Assembly (NCBI RefSeq): GCF_000426345.1
Contig: NZ_AUFE01000005.1
Coordinates: 162,529 to 226,528, forward strand
Length of the DNA: 64,000 nt
DNA from: Cupriavidus phytohabitans
Lineage (GTDB): Bacteria; Pseudomonadota; Gammaproteobacteria; Burkholderiales; Burkholderiaceae
Direction: 5' to 3'
Positions 1 through 9,275 of this stretch are shown one piece after another. The notes beneath the pieces are model-generated. The model was not told where the DNA came from. It saw only the letters and a program-made list of their open reading frames with translations, and made no database searches. The stretch's first letter is position 1; every line of letters starts with the position of its first letter. The translations under genes were made by a program, and so were the position numbers.

Positions 1-1054
1 TGCCATCTTCCATCGGCGACTGGTATGGCCCGACCTCGCTGGTGCCGCGCTTCATCAGCGCCAGCCGGCCGGCGTCCATGCGCTCGGCGATCTCGTCGTC
101 CTCGACGCAGGTTTCCATATAGGCGGCGCGCTCGGCCTCGACGAATTCGCGCTCGAACAGCGCGATTTCCTCGGGGTAGTAGAACTCCACCACGTTGCGG
201 GTCTTGCGCGCACCCAGCGGGTGCAGCGTCGAGATCACCAGCACGTTCGGGTACCACTCCACCATGATGTTGGGGTAGTAGGTCAGCCAGATCGCGCCGT
301 GCTTGGGCAGCACGCCGTTGTTGAAGCGCAGCACCGCGTCGTGCCATTTCTGGTACGTCGGGCTGCCGGGGCGCTTCAGGCCCGCATGCAGGCCCACGGT
401 CTGCACGCTGTGCCATTCGCCGAACTCCCATTTCAGGTCGTCGCACGAGACAAAGCTGCCGAGCCCCGGATGGAACGGCACGACGTGGTAATCCTCCAGA
501 TAGACCTCGATAAAGGTCTTCCAGTTGTAGTCGCAGTCGTGCACCTCGACGTGGTCGAGCATGTATCCGTCGAAGTTCAGGTCCTGGGCCACGCCCAATC
601 TGGCGAGGTCGGCACGCACGTCACGCTTGCCGTCGAACAGCAGCCCGTTCCAGTTCTGCAGTGGGGAGCGCTTCAGGTGCAGGCACGGCTGCTGGTCGAA
701 ATGCGGCGCGCCGAGCAGTTCGCCCTTGAGGTCGTAGGTCCAGCGGTGCAGGGGGCAGACGATGTTCTGCTTGTTGCCGCGGCCGTTGAGCATGATGGCC
801 TGGCGGTGGCGGCACACGTTGGACATCAGTTCCACGCCGGCGGCATTGCGCACCAGCATGCGGCCCTCGTCCTCGGCCTTGAGCGTGTGGTAGTCGCCGA
901 CCTCCGGAACCATCAGTTCGTGGCCGACGTAGCCCGGGCCTTGCCTGAACAGCAGTTCGAGTTCTTGTTGATGCAGCGTTTCGTCGAAGTAGACGCCGAC
1001 GGGCAGTTGCGTATCAGCCGGCGCCAACTTGAGCGCGGTGCTGAGATTGGACAT
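1..1054 (-). CDS. Rieske-type ring-hydroxylating oxygenase, alpha subunit (3' end outside window)
   Basis: 351 codons are present; the gene runs off the left edge of the window, so the C-terminus is missing. The start is the ATG at 1054 (MSNLSTALKLAP). The Rieske [2Fe-2S] motif is complete: C81-x-H83, then 16 residues, then C100-x2-H103 (CRHR and CPLHRW). Further in, FIEVYLEDYHVVPFHPG holds the mononuclear iron ligands H190 and H195, with D188 in the acidic bridge position. The protein therefore has the two-domain layout of aromatic-ring or quaternary-amine oxygenase alpha subunits: electrons pass from a reductase through the Rieske centre to Fe(II), which activates O2. The substrate cannot be told from the sequence, and no reductase or beta subunit is visible here. 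It is divergent from xseB. Confidence 0.9.
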   Translation of the reverse strand, partial: MSNLSTALKLAPADTQLPVGVYFDETLHQQELELLFRQGPGYVGHELMVPEVGDYHTLKAEDEGRMLVRNAAGVELMSNVCRHRQAIMLNGRGNKQNIVCPLHRWTYDLKGELLGAPHFDQQPCLHLKRSPLQNWNGLLFDGKRDVRADLARLGVAQDLNFDGYMLDHVEVHDCDYNWKTFIEVYLEDYHVVPFHPGLGSFVSCDDLKWEFGEWHSVQTVGLHAGLKRPGSPTYQKWHDAVLRFNNGVLPKHGAIWLTYYPNIMVEWYPNVLVISTLHPLGARKTRNVVEFYYPEEIALFEREFVEAERAAYMETCVEDDEIAERMDAGRLALMKRGTSEVGPYQSPMEDG

Positions 1055-1422
1055 TATCCCCACTCCCAGATGAACAGGTGAAAGCAGTGAACAACCCAAC
1101 CATCGAAAATTGAATCGATTTGGGAAAGACAGCCGCGGGTTTGGCAAGGATGCGCCAGACCCTCGCGGCGAGCGGGAGATTGTACCCGACCCAAAAAGTT
1201 AAGGGACTGATTTTTTTGCGTTTTTAGCGAAAAAGTCGACCCGGGTCGTCATTGGGGTGCCGTACCGGCCGCATTCGGAAAGACGACCCAAGCGCACAAG
1301 TCACATATGCCCCGGCGGCACTCCGCGCGCGTGCTCAAGGATGGGGCAAGCGCCGGCTTTGGCGTAAAATCCGGGCTTCCCCATCCGGGTTTTCCCCCGG
1401 CGCCATATTTTCAGGGCCCTAC
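1055..1422. other. Intergenic region between Rieske gene and xseB
   Basis: 368 bases between divergent genes, with no convincing ORF. It holds a T/A-rich patch near 1210-1235, followed by a perfect 10-base palindrome (GACCCGGGTC, 1238-1247) that could be an operator. A candidate xseB promoter lies at its right end. Confidence 0.5.
1365..1370 (+). promoter_or_regulatory. Candidate -10 box for xseB-ispA-dxs
   Basis: TAAAAT lies 52 bases before the xseB ATG. No good -35 box is visible at 16-18 bases, so this is a weak call. Confidence 0.35.
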
Positions 1423-1734
1423 ATGCCAAAGACGACGACCGCCGCGGTCCAGACCGAAAACACCATCACGGACTCCGCGCCGCCCGCTTCCTATGAAGCG
1501 GCGATGGCCGAGCTCGAGACCCTGGTGGCCAGCATGGAGAGCGGCGAACTGCCGCTCGAGGCCTCGCTGGCGGCCTACCGCCGCGGCGCCGAGCTGGTGC
1601 GCTACTGCCAGCAGAAGCTGGAGCGCGTGGAGCAGCAGGTCAGGGTGCTGGAAGGCGAGGTACTGAAGCCGCTCGCCGGCGAAGGCAACGGGGCCAACGG
1701 GATCAATGGCGCGCAGGGGGCGGACGAGGCATGA
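1423..1734 (+). CDS. xseB: Exodeoxyribonuclease VII small subunit
   Basis: 103 residues. Exonuclease VII is a cytoplasmic XseA/XseB complex that degrades single-stranded DNA; the small subunit binds the coiled coil of XseA. The family core is clear: [20 protein letters not shown], then [21 protein letters not shown] and [10 protein letters not shown]. About 25 N-terminal residues and a Gly/Asn-rich tail lie outside the conserved helices. The ATG at 1423 (MPKTTTAAV) gives a normal length; an in-frame start at 1252 would add a non-conserved basic extension. The stop overlaps the ispA start by four bases (ATGA), so the genes are translationally coupled. xseB-ispA-dxs is the usual order in Burkholderiales. 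Confidence 0.92.
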   Translation: MPKTTTAAVQTENTITDSAPPASYEAAMAELETLVASMESGELPLEASLAAYRRGAELVRYCQQKLERVEQQVRVLEGEVLKPLAGEGNGANGINGAQGADEA

Positions 1735-2615
1735 CCGATTTCGCCCAGTGGATGCAGGCGCAGGGCGCCCGTACCGAAGCCGCGCTGCGGGCGGCGTTGC
1801 CCGATGCCAACACCGTGCCGCATACGCTGCACGAAGCCATGCGCTATGCTGCACTGAGCGGCGGCAAGCGCGTGCGGCCGCTGCTGGTGCACGCTGCCGG
1901 CGAGGTCAGCGGGGCCGACCCCGCAGCCTGCGATGCGGCGGCTTGCGCGGTGGAGATGATCCACGCCTACTCGCTGGTCCACGACGACATGCCGTGCATG
2001 GACGACGACGACCTGCGCCGCGGCCGGCCTACCGTGCACAAGGCTTACGATGAGGCCACCGCGCTGCTGGTGGGCGATGCGCTGCAGACCCAGGCCTTCA
2101 TCGTGCTGGCCGGCGCCGACATACTGAGCCCCGCGGCACGGCTGAAGCTGGTGGCCGAGCTGGCGCAGGCATCGGGTTCGACCGGCATGGCCGGCGGCCA
2201 GGCGATCGACCTGCAGAACGTGGGCCGCGCCATGACGCGCGGCGCGCTCGAGGCCATGCACCGGATGAAGACCGGTGCGCTGCTGCGCGCCAGCGTGCGC
2301 ATGGGCGCGCTGTGTGGCGAAATCGACGCCAGCGGGCTGGCCGAGCTGGACAAGTATGCGGCGGCGGTGGGATTGGCGTTCCAGGTGGTTGACGATATTC
2401 TGGACGTCACCGCGGATACCGCCACGCTGGGCAAGACCGCCGGCAAGGACGCCGCGCACGACAAGCCGACCTACGTGTCGCTGATGGGGCTGGCGGCGGC
2501 GCGCGACCTGGCCGGGGCGTTGCGCACCGAGGCGCATGCGGCGCTGGCCGGCTTTGGCAGCCGCGCGGCCCGCCTGGCCGACCTGGCGGACCTGATCGTG
2601 CTGCGCACACACTGA
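1731..2615 (+). CDS. ispA: Farnesyl diphosphate synthase (polyprenyl synthetase)
   Basis: 294 residues, typical for bacterial FPP synthase. It condenses isopentenyl diphosphate with dimethylallyl and geranyl diphosphate to make C15 farnesyl diphosphate, the precursor of undecaprenyl phosphate and quinones. The first Asp-rich motif is [10 protein letters not shown] (residues 85-94). The second is DDILD (221-225). The SGGKRVRP substrate loop is at 43-50. Two residues lie between the two aspartate pairs' spacer as in type II FPP synthases. It overlaps xseB by four bases and is followed 43 bases later by dxs, so supply of C5 units and their polymerisation share one operon. Confidence 0.95.
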   Translation: MTDFAQWMQAQGARTEAALRAALPDANTVPHTLHEAMRYAALSGGKRVRPLLVHAAGEVSGADPAACDAAACAVEMIHAYSLVHDDMPCMDDDDLRRGRPTVHKAYDEATALLVGDALQTQAFIVLAGADILSPAARLKLVAELAQASGSTGMAGGQAIDLQNVGRAMTRGALEAMHRMKTGALLRASVRMGALCGEIDASGLAELDKYAAAVGLAFQVVDDILDVTADTATLGKTAGKDAAHDKPTYVSLMGLAAARDLAGALRTEAHAALAGFGSRAARLADLADLIVLRTH

Positions 2616-2658
2616 ATTGACGAGCCGGACGAAAGAATCCGGCGGCCGAACGGACACT

Positions 2659-4575
2659 ATGACCTACGCACTCCTCAAGAAGATCGACGCCCCCGCAGAC
2701 CTGCGCAAGCTGGACCGGCGCGAGCTACAGACGCTGGCCGAAGAGCTGCGCGCCTACGTGCTGGAATCGGTCTCGCAGACCGGCGGGCACCTCTCTTCGA
2801 ACCTCGGCACGGTCGAACTGACCATCGCACTGCATTACGTCTTCAACACTCCCGATGACCGGCTGGTGTGGGACGTGGGCCACCAGAGCTACCCGCACAA
2901 GATCCTGACCGGGCGCCGCGAGCGCATGGGCACGCTGCGCCAGTGGGGCGGCATCTCGGGCTTCCCGCGCCGCAGCGAGAGCGAGTACGACACCTTCGGC
3001 ACCGCGCATTCGTCGACCTCGATCTCGGCCGCGCTTGGCATGGCGCTGGGCGCGCGCACGCTGGGCCAGAAGGGCGTCTCGGTGGCGGTGATCGGCGATG
3101 GCGCCATGACCGCGGGCATGGCCTTCGAGGCGCTGAACAACGCCGGCGTGTACAAGGACCTGCCGCTGGTGGTGGTGCTCAACGACAACGACATGTCGAT
3201 CTCGCCGCCGGTGGGCGCGCTCAACCGCCACCTGGCGCGGCTGCTGAGCGGCCAGTTCTATGCGGCCACCAAGAAGGGCATCGAGAAGGTGCTGTCGGTG
3301 GCGCCGCCGGTGCTGGAATTTGCCAAGCGCTTCGAGGAACACGCCAAGGGCATGATGGTGCCGGCGACGCTGTTCGAGGAATTCGGCTTCAATTACATCG
3401 GCCCGATCGACGGCCACGACCTGAACTCGCTGGTGCCGACGCTGCAGAACATCCGCGAGCGCGCGCTGGAAGGCGCCGGTCCGCAGTTCCTGCACGTGGT
3501 GACCAAGAAGGGCCAGGGCTACAAGCTGGCCGAGGCCGACCCGATCCTGTACCACGGCCCGGGCAAGTTCAACCCGGCCGAAGGCATCCGCCCGGCCGCC
3601 AAGCCCGCGCGCAAGACGTATACGCAGGTGTTCGGCGAATGGCTGTGCGACATGGCCGCCGCCGACAAGCGCCTGGTCGGCATTACCCCGGCGATGCGCG
3701 AAGGCTCGGGCATGGTCGAGTTCGAGAAGCGCTTCCCGGACCGTTACTACGACGTCGGCATCGCCGAGCAGCACGCGGTGACCTTCGCCGGCGGCCTGGC
3801 CTGCGAGGGCCTGAAGCCGGTGGTGGCGATCTACTCCACCTTCCTGCAGCGCGGCTATGACCAGTTGATCCATGACGTGGCGCTGCAGAACCTGCCGGTG
3901 GTGTTCGCGCTGGACCGCGCCGGCCTGGTCGGCGCCGACGGCGCCACCCACGCGGGTGCCTACGATATCGCCTACCTGCGCTGCATCCCCAACATGATGG
4001 TGATGACGCCGTCGGATGAAAACGAGTGCCGCCAGCTGCTGACCACGGCGTTCCACCAGACTTGTCCTACCGCGGTGCGCTATCCGCGCGGCTCCGGCCC
4101 GGGTGCGGTGATTGCCGCCGAACTGGCCGGCGTGCCGGTCGGCAAGGGCGTGGTGCGCCGCGAAGGCACCGGGCGCGCCGGCCAGCGTGTCGGCTTCCTG
4201 GCCTTCGGCTCGATGCTGCATCCGGCCCTCGGTGCAGCCGAGGCGCTGGATGCGACCGTTGCCGACATGCGCTTCGTCAAGCCGCTCGACGTGGAGCTGG
4301 TCAAGCGCCTGGCCGCCGGGAACGACTTCCTCGTCACGGTGGAAGAGGGCAGCGTGATGGGCGGCGCGGGCAGCGCTGTGCTCGAGGCGCTCGCCGAAGC
4401 CGGCATCGATATCCCGGTGCTGGTACTGGGCCTGCCCGACCGTTTCGTCGACCATGGCGACCCGGCCTACCTGCTGCAGCAGTGCGGGCTGGACGCAGCC
4501 GGCATCGAGCGCTCGGTGCGGCAGCGCTTCGGCCTGGACCAGCCCAAGGTCACGGTCGCTTCGCGCGTGGCCTGA
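2659..4575 (+). CDS. dxs: 1-deoxy-D-xylulose-5-phosphate synthase
   Basis: 638 residues. This thiamine-diphosphate enzyme condenses pyruvate and glyceraldehyde 3-phosphate, the first and flux-setting step of the MEP isoprenoid pathway. The ThDP/Mg motif is [10 protein letters not shown] (about residues 145-153) with the downstream LNDNDMSI. The transketolase pyrimidine domain holds [13 protein letters not shown] near residue 368, with the catalytic Glu. The C-terminal transketolase domain follows. I chose the ATG at 2659 ([12 protein letters not shown]) because it matches the family N-terminus; an in-frame ATG at 2617 would add 14 unconserved residues. It is third in the xseB-ispA-dxs operon. 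Confidence 0.96.
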   Translation: MTYALLKKIDAPADLRKLDRRELQTLAEELRAYVLESVSQTGGHLSSNLGTVELTIALHYVFNTPDDRLVWDVGHQSYPHKILTGRRERMGTLRQWGGISGFPRRSESEYDTFGTAHSSTSISAALGMALGARTLGQKGVSVAVIGDGAMTAGMAFEALNNAGVYKDLPLVVVLNDNDMSISPPVGALNRHLARLLSGQFYAATKKGIEKVLSVAPPVLEFAKRFEEHAKGMMVPATLFEEFGFNYIGPIDGHDLNSLVPTLQNIRERALEGAGPQFLHVVTKKGQGYKLAEADPILYHGPGKFNPAEGIRPAAKPARKTYTQVFGEWLCDMAAADKRLVGITPAMREGSGMVEFEKRFPDRYYDVGIAEQHAVTFAGGLACEGLKPVVAIYSTFLQRGYDQLIHDVALQNLPVVFALDRAGLVGADGATHAGAYDIAYLRCIPNMMVMTPSDENECRQLLTTAFHQTCPTAVRYPRGSGPGAVIAAELAGVPVGKGVVRREGTGRAGQRVGFLAFGSMLHPALGAAEALDATVADMRFVKPLDVELVKRLAAGNDFLVTVEEGSVMGGAGSAVLEALAEAGIDIPVLVLGLPDRFVDHGDPAYLLQQCGLDAAGIERSVRQRFGLDQPKVTVASRVA

Positions 4576-4584
4576 CCGCTGCCG

Positions 4585-4625
4585 GCGTGTTCCCGTGCGG
4601 GTGGCTGAGATCACCCGCGCCGGCC
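4585..4625 (+). other. Inverted repeats in the dxs 3' region
   Basis: A GCGGGTG/CACCCGC stem encloses GCTGAGAT, and an outer GCCGGC/GCCGGC pairing can close it. The loop contains CTGAGA as in TPP riboswitches, but the other conserved half of that aptamer is absent. Confidence 0.35.
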
Positions 4626-4686
4626 AAGGGGATTCGGCCCTCGGCAACGAGTGCGTCCGAATTCCCTTAAACTTCCCTTTTTTGTG
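4626..4686 (+). terminator. Probable dxs terminator hairpin
   Basis: A 12-base inverted repeat, AAGGGGATTCGG (4626-4637) and CCGAATTCCCTT (4657-4668) with one mismatch, is followed after about ten bases by a run of Ts (4677-4683). The gap before the T run is longer than usual. It could instead be leader structure of folE2, which starts at 4823. Confidence 0.45.
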
Positions 4687-4822
4687 TTCGCAGCTGCGGG
4701 TCGGCGCACCCTGTGCCGGGTCCCGTGGTTTCACACTCGTTGCGCGGCATGATGGACTGCGAAGATGCCGCGACCGTAAGGACCTGTGCCAACCGCTGGC
4801 GCAGCCCTGGAGGAAACCGTAG

Positions 4823-5626
4823 ATGAATGACATCAATCCCGCCTTCGTGATGCCCGACGTCCAGTCGAGCCTCGACACCCGCCAGATTCCCATCCAGCGC
4901 GTCGGTGTCAAGGGCGTGCGATATCCCGTGACCCTGAAGACCCCGACCGGCACCGTGCCGAGCGTGGGTACCTTCAACCTCGACGTGCATCTGCCGGCGG
5001 ACCAGAAGGGCACGCACATGTCGCGCTTCGTCGCGCTGCTGGAAGAAGAGCGCGCGCCGCTGGAGCTGGCCAGCTTCCGCCTGCTGCTCGACAAGATGCT
5101 GGAAAAGCTGGAAGCCGAGGCGGGCCGCATCGAGGTCACCTTCCCGTACTTCATCAGCAAGATCGCGCCGGTGTCGGGCGTGGAGTCGCTGCTGGACTAT
5201 GAGGTCACGCTGACCGGCGAAGTGCGCAACGGCCAGACGCGCGTGTTCCTGAAGGCAGTGGTGCCGGTGACCAGCCTGTGCCCGTGCTCGAAGAAGATCT
5301 CGCAGTATGGCGCGCATAACCAGCGCTCGCACATCACGATGGACGTGGAACTGGCCGCAGAGCTGCCGGTGGAAGCGCTGGTGAGGATGGCCGAGGAAGA
5401 GGCGTCGTGCGAACTGTGGGGGCTGCTCAAGCGCCCGGACGAGAAGTTCGTCACCGAGCGTGCCTACGAGAACCCCAAGTTCGTCGAAGACCTGGTGCGC
5501 GATATCGCGATGCGGCTGAATGCGGATGACCGCATCGTGGCCTATGTGCTGGAGGCGGAGAACTTCGAGTCGATCCACAACCACAGCGCGTATGCGGTGA
5601 TCGAGCGGGACAAGCGGGTGAACTGA
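4823..5626 (+). CDS. folE2: GTP cyclohydrolase FolE2 (type IB)
   Basis: 267 residues, normal for FolE2/GCYH-IB. It converts GTP to dihydroneopterin triphosphate, the first step of folate (and queuosine precursor) synthesis. Unlike the zinc enzyme FolE, FolE2 can use other divalent metals. The conserved Cys motif [10 protein letters not shown] is at residues 151-160 (C153, C155), followed by [10 protein letters not shown]. The tunnel-fold N-terminus carries [26 protein letters not shown]-like site (ctggaggaaaccgtag) precedes the ATG. It is convergent with tsaD, with a shared terminator between them. FolE2 genes are often Zur-controlled, but I see no Zur box. Confidence 0.95.
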   Translation: MNDINPAFVMPDVQSSLDTRQIPIQRVGVKGVRYPVTLKTPTGTVPSVGTFNLDVHLPADQKGTHMSRFVALLEEERAPLELASFRLLLDKMLEKLEAEAGRIEVTFPYFISKIAPVSGVESLLDYEVTLTGEVRNGQTRVFLKAVVPVTSLCPCSKKISQYGAHNQRSHITMDVELAAELPVEALVRMAEEEASCELWGLLKRPDEKFVTERAYENPKFVEDLVRDIAMRLNADDRIVAYVLEAENFESIHNHSAYAVIERDKRVN

Positions 5627-5641
5627 TCCCGTGGGTCGCTG

Positions 5642-5680
5642 AAAAGGAAAAAGCCACCGCATGCGGTGGCTTTTTCCTTT
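5642..5680. terminator. Bidirectional terminator between folE2 and tsaD
   Basis: A near-perfect palindrome, AAAGGAAAAAGCCACCGC paired with GCGGTGGCTTTTTCCTTT. The T-rich arm faces both ways, so it can end both convergent genes. Confidence 0.9.
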
Positions 5681-5690
5681 GCGAGCATTG

Positions 5691-6725
5691 TCAGGCTGCG
5701 GACGGCAGCCGGATATCCGCCAGGTCCCACCTCGGCGTCACGCCATAGCCATACTCGCGTCGCGCCAGCTCAGGCGCCGCCTGCAGCCGCATCGCGCCGG
5801 CAAATGCAATCATCGCGCCGTTATCGGTACAGAACGCCAGATCCGGGTAGTAGACCTCGACCTTGCGTTGCTTGCCGAGCTGGTCCAGCCGCTCGCGCAA
5901 CTGGCGGTTGGCGCCGACGCCGCCGGCCACCACCAGCCGCTTGTGGCCGGTCTGCTTCAGCGCCGCGAACGACTTGGCCGCCAGCACATCGACGATGGCA
6001 TCGACAAAGGCCCGCGCCAGGTTGGCCCGATCCTGCTCGCAGGTATTGGACAGCTTGCGGGTTTGCGTCAGCACCGCGGTCTTCAGCCCCGCGAAGGAAA
6101 AATCGAGATTGCCCGAATGCAGCATCGGCCGCGGCAGCGCGAACGCGCCCGGCGTGCCGAACTCGGCCAGCCGCGACACCTCCGGCCCGCCGGGATACCC
6201 CAGCCCGAGCAGCTTGGCGGTCTTGTCGAAGGCCTCGCCCGCGGCGTCGTCCAGCGTCTCGCCCAGCAGCGTGTAGTCGCCGATGCCTCGCACATCCATC
6301 AGCTGGGTATGCCCGCCCGACACCAGCAGCGCCACGAACGGGAACGGCGGCGGCTCGCGCGTCAGCAGCGGCGACAGCAGGTGGCCCTCCAGGTGGTGCA
6401 CGCCGACCATCGGCACATTCAGCGCGAAGCCCAGCGCGTTGGCCACCGAGGCGCCGACCAGCAGCGCGCCGGCAAGGCCCGGCCCCTGGGTAAAGGCGAT
6501 GGCGTCGATGTCCCGGCGGGTGCGGCCGGCATCGGCCAGCACCTGCTCGAGCAATGGCAGCACACGGCGGATATGGTCGCGCGAGGCGAGTTCGGGGACC
6601 ACGCCACCGTAGTCGCGGTGCATGGCGATCTGCGAATGCAGTGCATGCGACAGCAGGCCGGCCTCGGTGTCATAGAGGGCCAGCCCGGTTTCGTCGCAGG
6701 AAGATTCGATGCCGAGGACAAGCAT
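5691..6725 (-). CDS. tsaD: tRNA N6-adenosine threonylcarbamoyltransferase
   Basis: 344 residues. TsaD transfers the threonylcarbamoyl group to A37 of ANN-decoding tRNAs (t6A), working with TsaB and TsaE in the cytoplasm. The start at 6725 ([14 protein letters not shown]) is the family N-terminus; upstream in-frame codons would add 76 unconserved residues. Metal-binding VHHLEGH is at residues 109-115 (H111 and H115), the nucleotide-binding [10 protein letters not shown] follows, and CTDNGAMIA near the C-terminus contributes the last metal ligand. It is transcribed divergently from the flavoprotein gene at 6883. Confidence 0.95.
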   Translation of the reverse strand: MLVLGIESSCDETGLALYDTEAGLLSHALHSQIAMHRDYGGVVPELASRDHIRRVLPLLEQVLADAGRTRRDIDAIAFTQGPGLAGALLVGASVANALGFALNVPMVGVHHLEGHLLSPLLTREPPPFPFVALLVSGGHTQLMDVRGIGDYTLLGETLDDAAGEAFDKTAKLLGLGYPGGPEVSRLAEFGTPGAFALPRPMLHSGNLDFSFAGLKTAVLTQTRKLSNTCEQDRANLARAFVDAIVDVLAAKSFAALKQTGHKRLVVAGGVGANRQLRERLDQLGKQRKVEVYYPDLAFCTDNGAMIAFAGAMRLQAAPELARREYGYGVTPRWDLADIRLPSAA

Positions 6726-6829
6726 GGGGAAGAAGCTGAACGCCGCCGCAAAAAGGCGAAACGGCCGTTGAAACAACCGGTTGCAGGAAGCGCGCAGGGT
6801 AGCACAGCGGCGCGCGTCGCGCTTTTCGC

Positions 6830-6835
6830 TACAAT
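6830..6835 (+). promoter_or_regulatory. -10 box TACAAT before the BaiN/HI0933 gene
   Basis: TACAAT 47 bases before the ATG at 6883. The same hexamer lies before rpsU, dnaG and rpoD. The -35 region is weak. Confidence 0.5.
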
Positions 6836-6882
6836 CTGCCCTTTCTTGAGCGGTGGCAACAGATGGATTGGCGAGGCAAGCA

Positions 6883-8142
6883 ATGAGCGGGGCGACGGGA
6901 ACCCGGACAGGCCGGTATGACGTGGCCGTGCTGGGCGCGGGCGCGGCCGGCATGATGTGTGCCGCCGTCGCCGGACAGAACGGCGCCAGCGTGGTGCTGG
7001 TCGATCACGCTACCAGGCTGGCCGAGAAAATCCGCATTTCCGGCGGCGGTCGCTGCAATTTCACCAACCTGCAGGCGGGGCCGGCCAACTACCTGTCGTC
7101 CAATCCGCACTTCTGCCGTTCGGCGCTGGCCCGCTACACGCCACAGGACTTCCTCGACCTGATGCGCCGCCACGGCATTGCCTGGCATGAAAAGCATCGC
7201 GGCCAGCTGTTTTGCAATGACAGCGCCGAAGATGTGATCGCGATGCTGCGCGCCGAATGCGACACCGGCCGTGTGCGTTGGCAGACCGGCTGTTCGGTGG
7301 CGGAAGTCCGTCGCGAGGGCGACGACTTCGTGTTGCTGACCTCCACCGGCACGATCCGCGCCGGCGCACTGGTGGTGGCGACCGGCGGGCTGTCGATCCC
7401 CAAGATCGGCGCCACCGACTTCGGCTACCGCATCGCGCGCCAGTTCGGGCTGGGCATCGTCGAAACCCGGCCGGCGCTGGTGCCGCTGACCTTCGACGGC
7501 AAGGACTGGGCTCCGTTCGCGCCGCTGGCCGGCGTGTCGCTGGAAGTGGATGTCGCCACCGGCAACGGCAAGGCGGCCGGCGCGTTCCGCGAAGACGTGC
7601 TGTGGACCCACCGCGGGTTGTCCGGGCCGGCGGTGCTGCAGATTTCCAGCTACTGGAAGCCGGGCACGCCGGTCGCCATCGACCTGTTCGACGGCGAAGA
7701 CGCGGCGGCGTGGCTGCTGGAGCAGAAGGGCGGCAGCCGCAAGCACCTTGGCAACCTGCTGGCGCAGCGGCTGCCGGCGCGGCTGGCCGACGCGTGGTGC
7801 ACGGCCGCCGGCGTCGATGCCACCATGCCGCTGCATGACGTCACGGACAAGGGCCTGCGCAAGCTTGGCGCATCGCTCAACGACTGGCGCATTGTGCCGT
7901 CGGGTACCGAAGGCTACCGCAAGGCCGAAGTGACGATCGGCGGCGTCGATACCCGAGCATTGTCCTCGACGACGATGATGGCGCGCGAAGTGCCAGGGCT
8001 CTACTTCATTGGCGAGGTGGTCGACGTGACCGGCTGGCTGGGCGGCTACAACTTCCAATGGGCCTGGGCGTCCGCGGTCGCGGCAGGCAAGGCGGTGGCG
8101 GAGGCCAGCCGCAGCGCTGCCGCCGGGCAGTCAGTGGCCTGA
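6883..8142 (+). CDS. FAD-dependent oxidoreductase, HI0933/BaiN family
   Basis: 419 residues. The N-terminal dinucleotide-binding motif [10 protein letters not shown], then [14 protein letters not shown], is diagnostic of the HI0933 (YhiN/BaiN) flavoprotein family. The C-terminal [23 protein letters not shown] FAD motif is also present. The reaction is unknown for most members; gut clostridial BaiN was linked to bile-acid reduction, which cannot be transferred to this organism. I chose the ATG at 6883 ([13 protein letters not shown]), with GAGGCAAGC upstream; an ATG at 6853 is in frame. Single gene between tsaD and rpsU. Confidence 0.88.
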   Translation: MSGATGTRTGRYDVAVLGAGAAGMMCAAVAGQNGASVVLVDHATRLAEKIRISGGGRCNFTNLQAGPANYLSSNPHFCRSALARYTPQDFLDLMRRHGIAWHEKHRGQLFCNDSAEDVIAMLRAECDTGRVRWQTGCSVAEVRREGDDFVLLTSTGTIRAGALVVATGGLSIPKIGATDFGYRIARQFGLGIVETRPALVPLTFDGKDWAPFAPLAGVSLEVDVATGNGKAAGAFREDVLWTHRGLSGPAVLQISSYWKPGTPVAIDLFDGEDAAAWLLEQKGGSRKHLGNLLAQRLPARLADAWCTAAGVDATMPLHDVTDKGLRKLGASLNDWRIVPSGTEGYRKAEVTIGGVDTRALSSTTMMAREVPGLYFIGEVVDVTGWLGGYNFQWAWASAVAAGKAVAEASRSAAAGQSVA

Positions 8143-8214
8143 CCGTCGATCCTGTTTGTGATCAGGGCGGCGCTTTCCCGGTGTCCGTTGCCCGCCACTT
8201 CCGTGCTCGGGGCT

Positions 8215-8226
8215 TGGTGCTACAAT
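8215..8226 (+). promoter_or_regulatory. Extended -10 promoter of rpsU
   Basis: TGGTGCTACAAT: a TGn extension directly before TACAAT (8221-8226), 50 bases before the ATG. The same GTGCTACAAT string occurs before rpoD. Confidence 0.6.
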
Positions 8227-8275
8227 CCAGAACTTCGTAAAGCCGCTATCCCGAAAATCTTTATTTTCTGGCCAA

Positions 8276-8488
8276 ATGACTACGGTCCGTCTCAAGGAAA
8301 ACGAGCCTTTTGAAGTCGCCTTGCGCCGTTTCAAGCGCGCCATCGAAAAGAACGGGCTGATCTCCGAATTGCGGGCCCGCGAGTTTTACGAAAAGCCCAC
8401 CGCCGAGCGCAAGCGCAAGGAGGCCGCTGCCGAGAAGCGCCATTACAAGCGCATCCGCAGCCAGATGCTGCCGAAGAAGCTGTTCTGA
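8276..8488 (+). CDS. rpsU: 30S ribosomal protein S21
   Basis: 70 residues, full length. Basic S21 protein of the small subunit platform, needed for initiation on natural mRNAs. The conserved N-terminus [20 protein letters not shown] and the Arg/Lys-rich C-terminus ending [13 protein letters not shown] are intact. It heads the macromolecular synthesis block rpsU-yqeY-dnaG-rpoD. A terminator follows at once, so dnaG and rpoD probably depend on their own promoters. Confidence 0.97.
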   Translation: MTTVRLKENEPFEVALRRFKRAIEKNGLISELRAREFYEKPTAERKRKEAAAEKRHYKRIRSQMLPKKLF

Positions 8489-8509
8489 ACCGGGCCTCGC
8501 GTTTGCACC

Positions 8510-8542
8510 AACCCGCTGTGGCGCACGCTTCGGCGGGTTTTT
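8510..8542 (+). terminator. rpsU terminator
   Basis: Stem AACCCGC (8510-8516) with GCGGGTT (8533-8539), then a T run. Confidence 0.75.
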
Positions 8543-8624
8543 GCGTTATGGACCTTGCAGGGCCTTGCAGCGAGCGGCTTTTGCCGCCACCTGTGAGTGT
8601 CCACCCACTTTCTGGAAGATCACG

Positions 8625-9074
8625 ATGTCCCTCAAAGCCCGTATCAGCGAAGACATGAAGAACGCCATGCGTGCCCGCGAAACCGAGCGCCTCGGCACCA
8701 TCCGCCTGCTGCTGGCCGCGATCAAGCAGCGCGAGGTCGACGAGCGCACGGAACTCGACGATACCGCCGTGCTGGCCGTGGTCGAGAAGCTGATCAAGCA
8801 ACGCAAGGACTCGATCTCCCAGTTCCAGCAGGCTGGCCGCAACGACCTGGCCGACAAGGAGCTGGCCGAAGTCGAGGTGCTGAAGGTCTATATGCCCGCC
8901 GCGCTGTCCGAAGCCGAAGTCGCCGCCGAGGTCCAGCAGGCGGTTGCCGCCACCGGGGCGGCCGGCCCGCAGGACATGGGCAAGGTCATGGGCGTGCTCA
9001 AGGGCAAGCTCGCCGGCCGTGCCGACATGACGGCGGTGTCGGCGCTGGTCAAGGCTGCGCTGGCACCGAAGTAA
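8625..9074 (+). CDS. GatB/YqeY domain protein
   Basis: 149 residues, the usual size of stand-alone YqeY proteins. The whole protein matches the YqeY fold related to the tRNA-binding tail of GatB: SLKARISEDMKNAMRARET, then RLLLAAIKQREVDER, YMPAALSEAEV and the C-terminal GKVMGVLKGKLAGRAD. A role in tRNA-dependent amidation is only inferred from the GatB relation; most members lack a proven function. The ATG at 8625 is preferred; upstream in-frame codons lie within the rpsU terminator. Position between rpsU and dnaG is conserved in many proteobacteria. Confidence 0.9.
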   Translation: MSLKARISEDMKNAMRARETERLGTIRLLLAAIKQREVDERTELDDTAVLAVVEKLIKQRKDSISQFQQAGRNDLADKELAEVEVLKVYMPAALSEAEVAAEVQQAVAATGAAGPQDMGKVMGVLKGKLAGRADMTAVSALVKAALAPK

Positions 9075-9177
9075 GTGCTGATTTAATCAGATATAGGCGT
9101 GATGCATGCCGAATCCGATGGATTCGGCGTAGATGCACGGAGTTAATAACATTGCGGGCGGCCTGGGCGCGCTGCAC

Positions 9178-9183
9178 TACAAT
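9178..9183 (+). promoter_or_regulatory. -10 box TACAAT before dnaG
   Basis: TACAAT 93 bases before the dnaG start. TTGCGG (9152-9157) is a possible -35 box, but the 20-base spacer is too long. Confidence 0.45.
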
Positions 9184-9275
9184 ATTCCGATAAGCAACCG
9201 GGCGTCGTACCGGTCACGCATTCCTAGAAATTGCCTCCCGTCGCGGGACGGCCAAGCCTCAGGACGGTCAGTCGG

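Noticed and set aside
4595..4625. TPP riboswitch suggested by CTGAGA in a hairpin after dxs
   Set aside because: Only that motif matches. The conserved second half (CCTGATCTGG...TAATGCCAGCG type) is absent, and the element lies downstream of dxs and upstream of folE2, not a thiamine gene.
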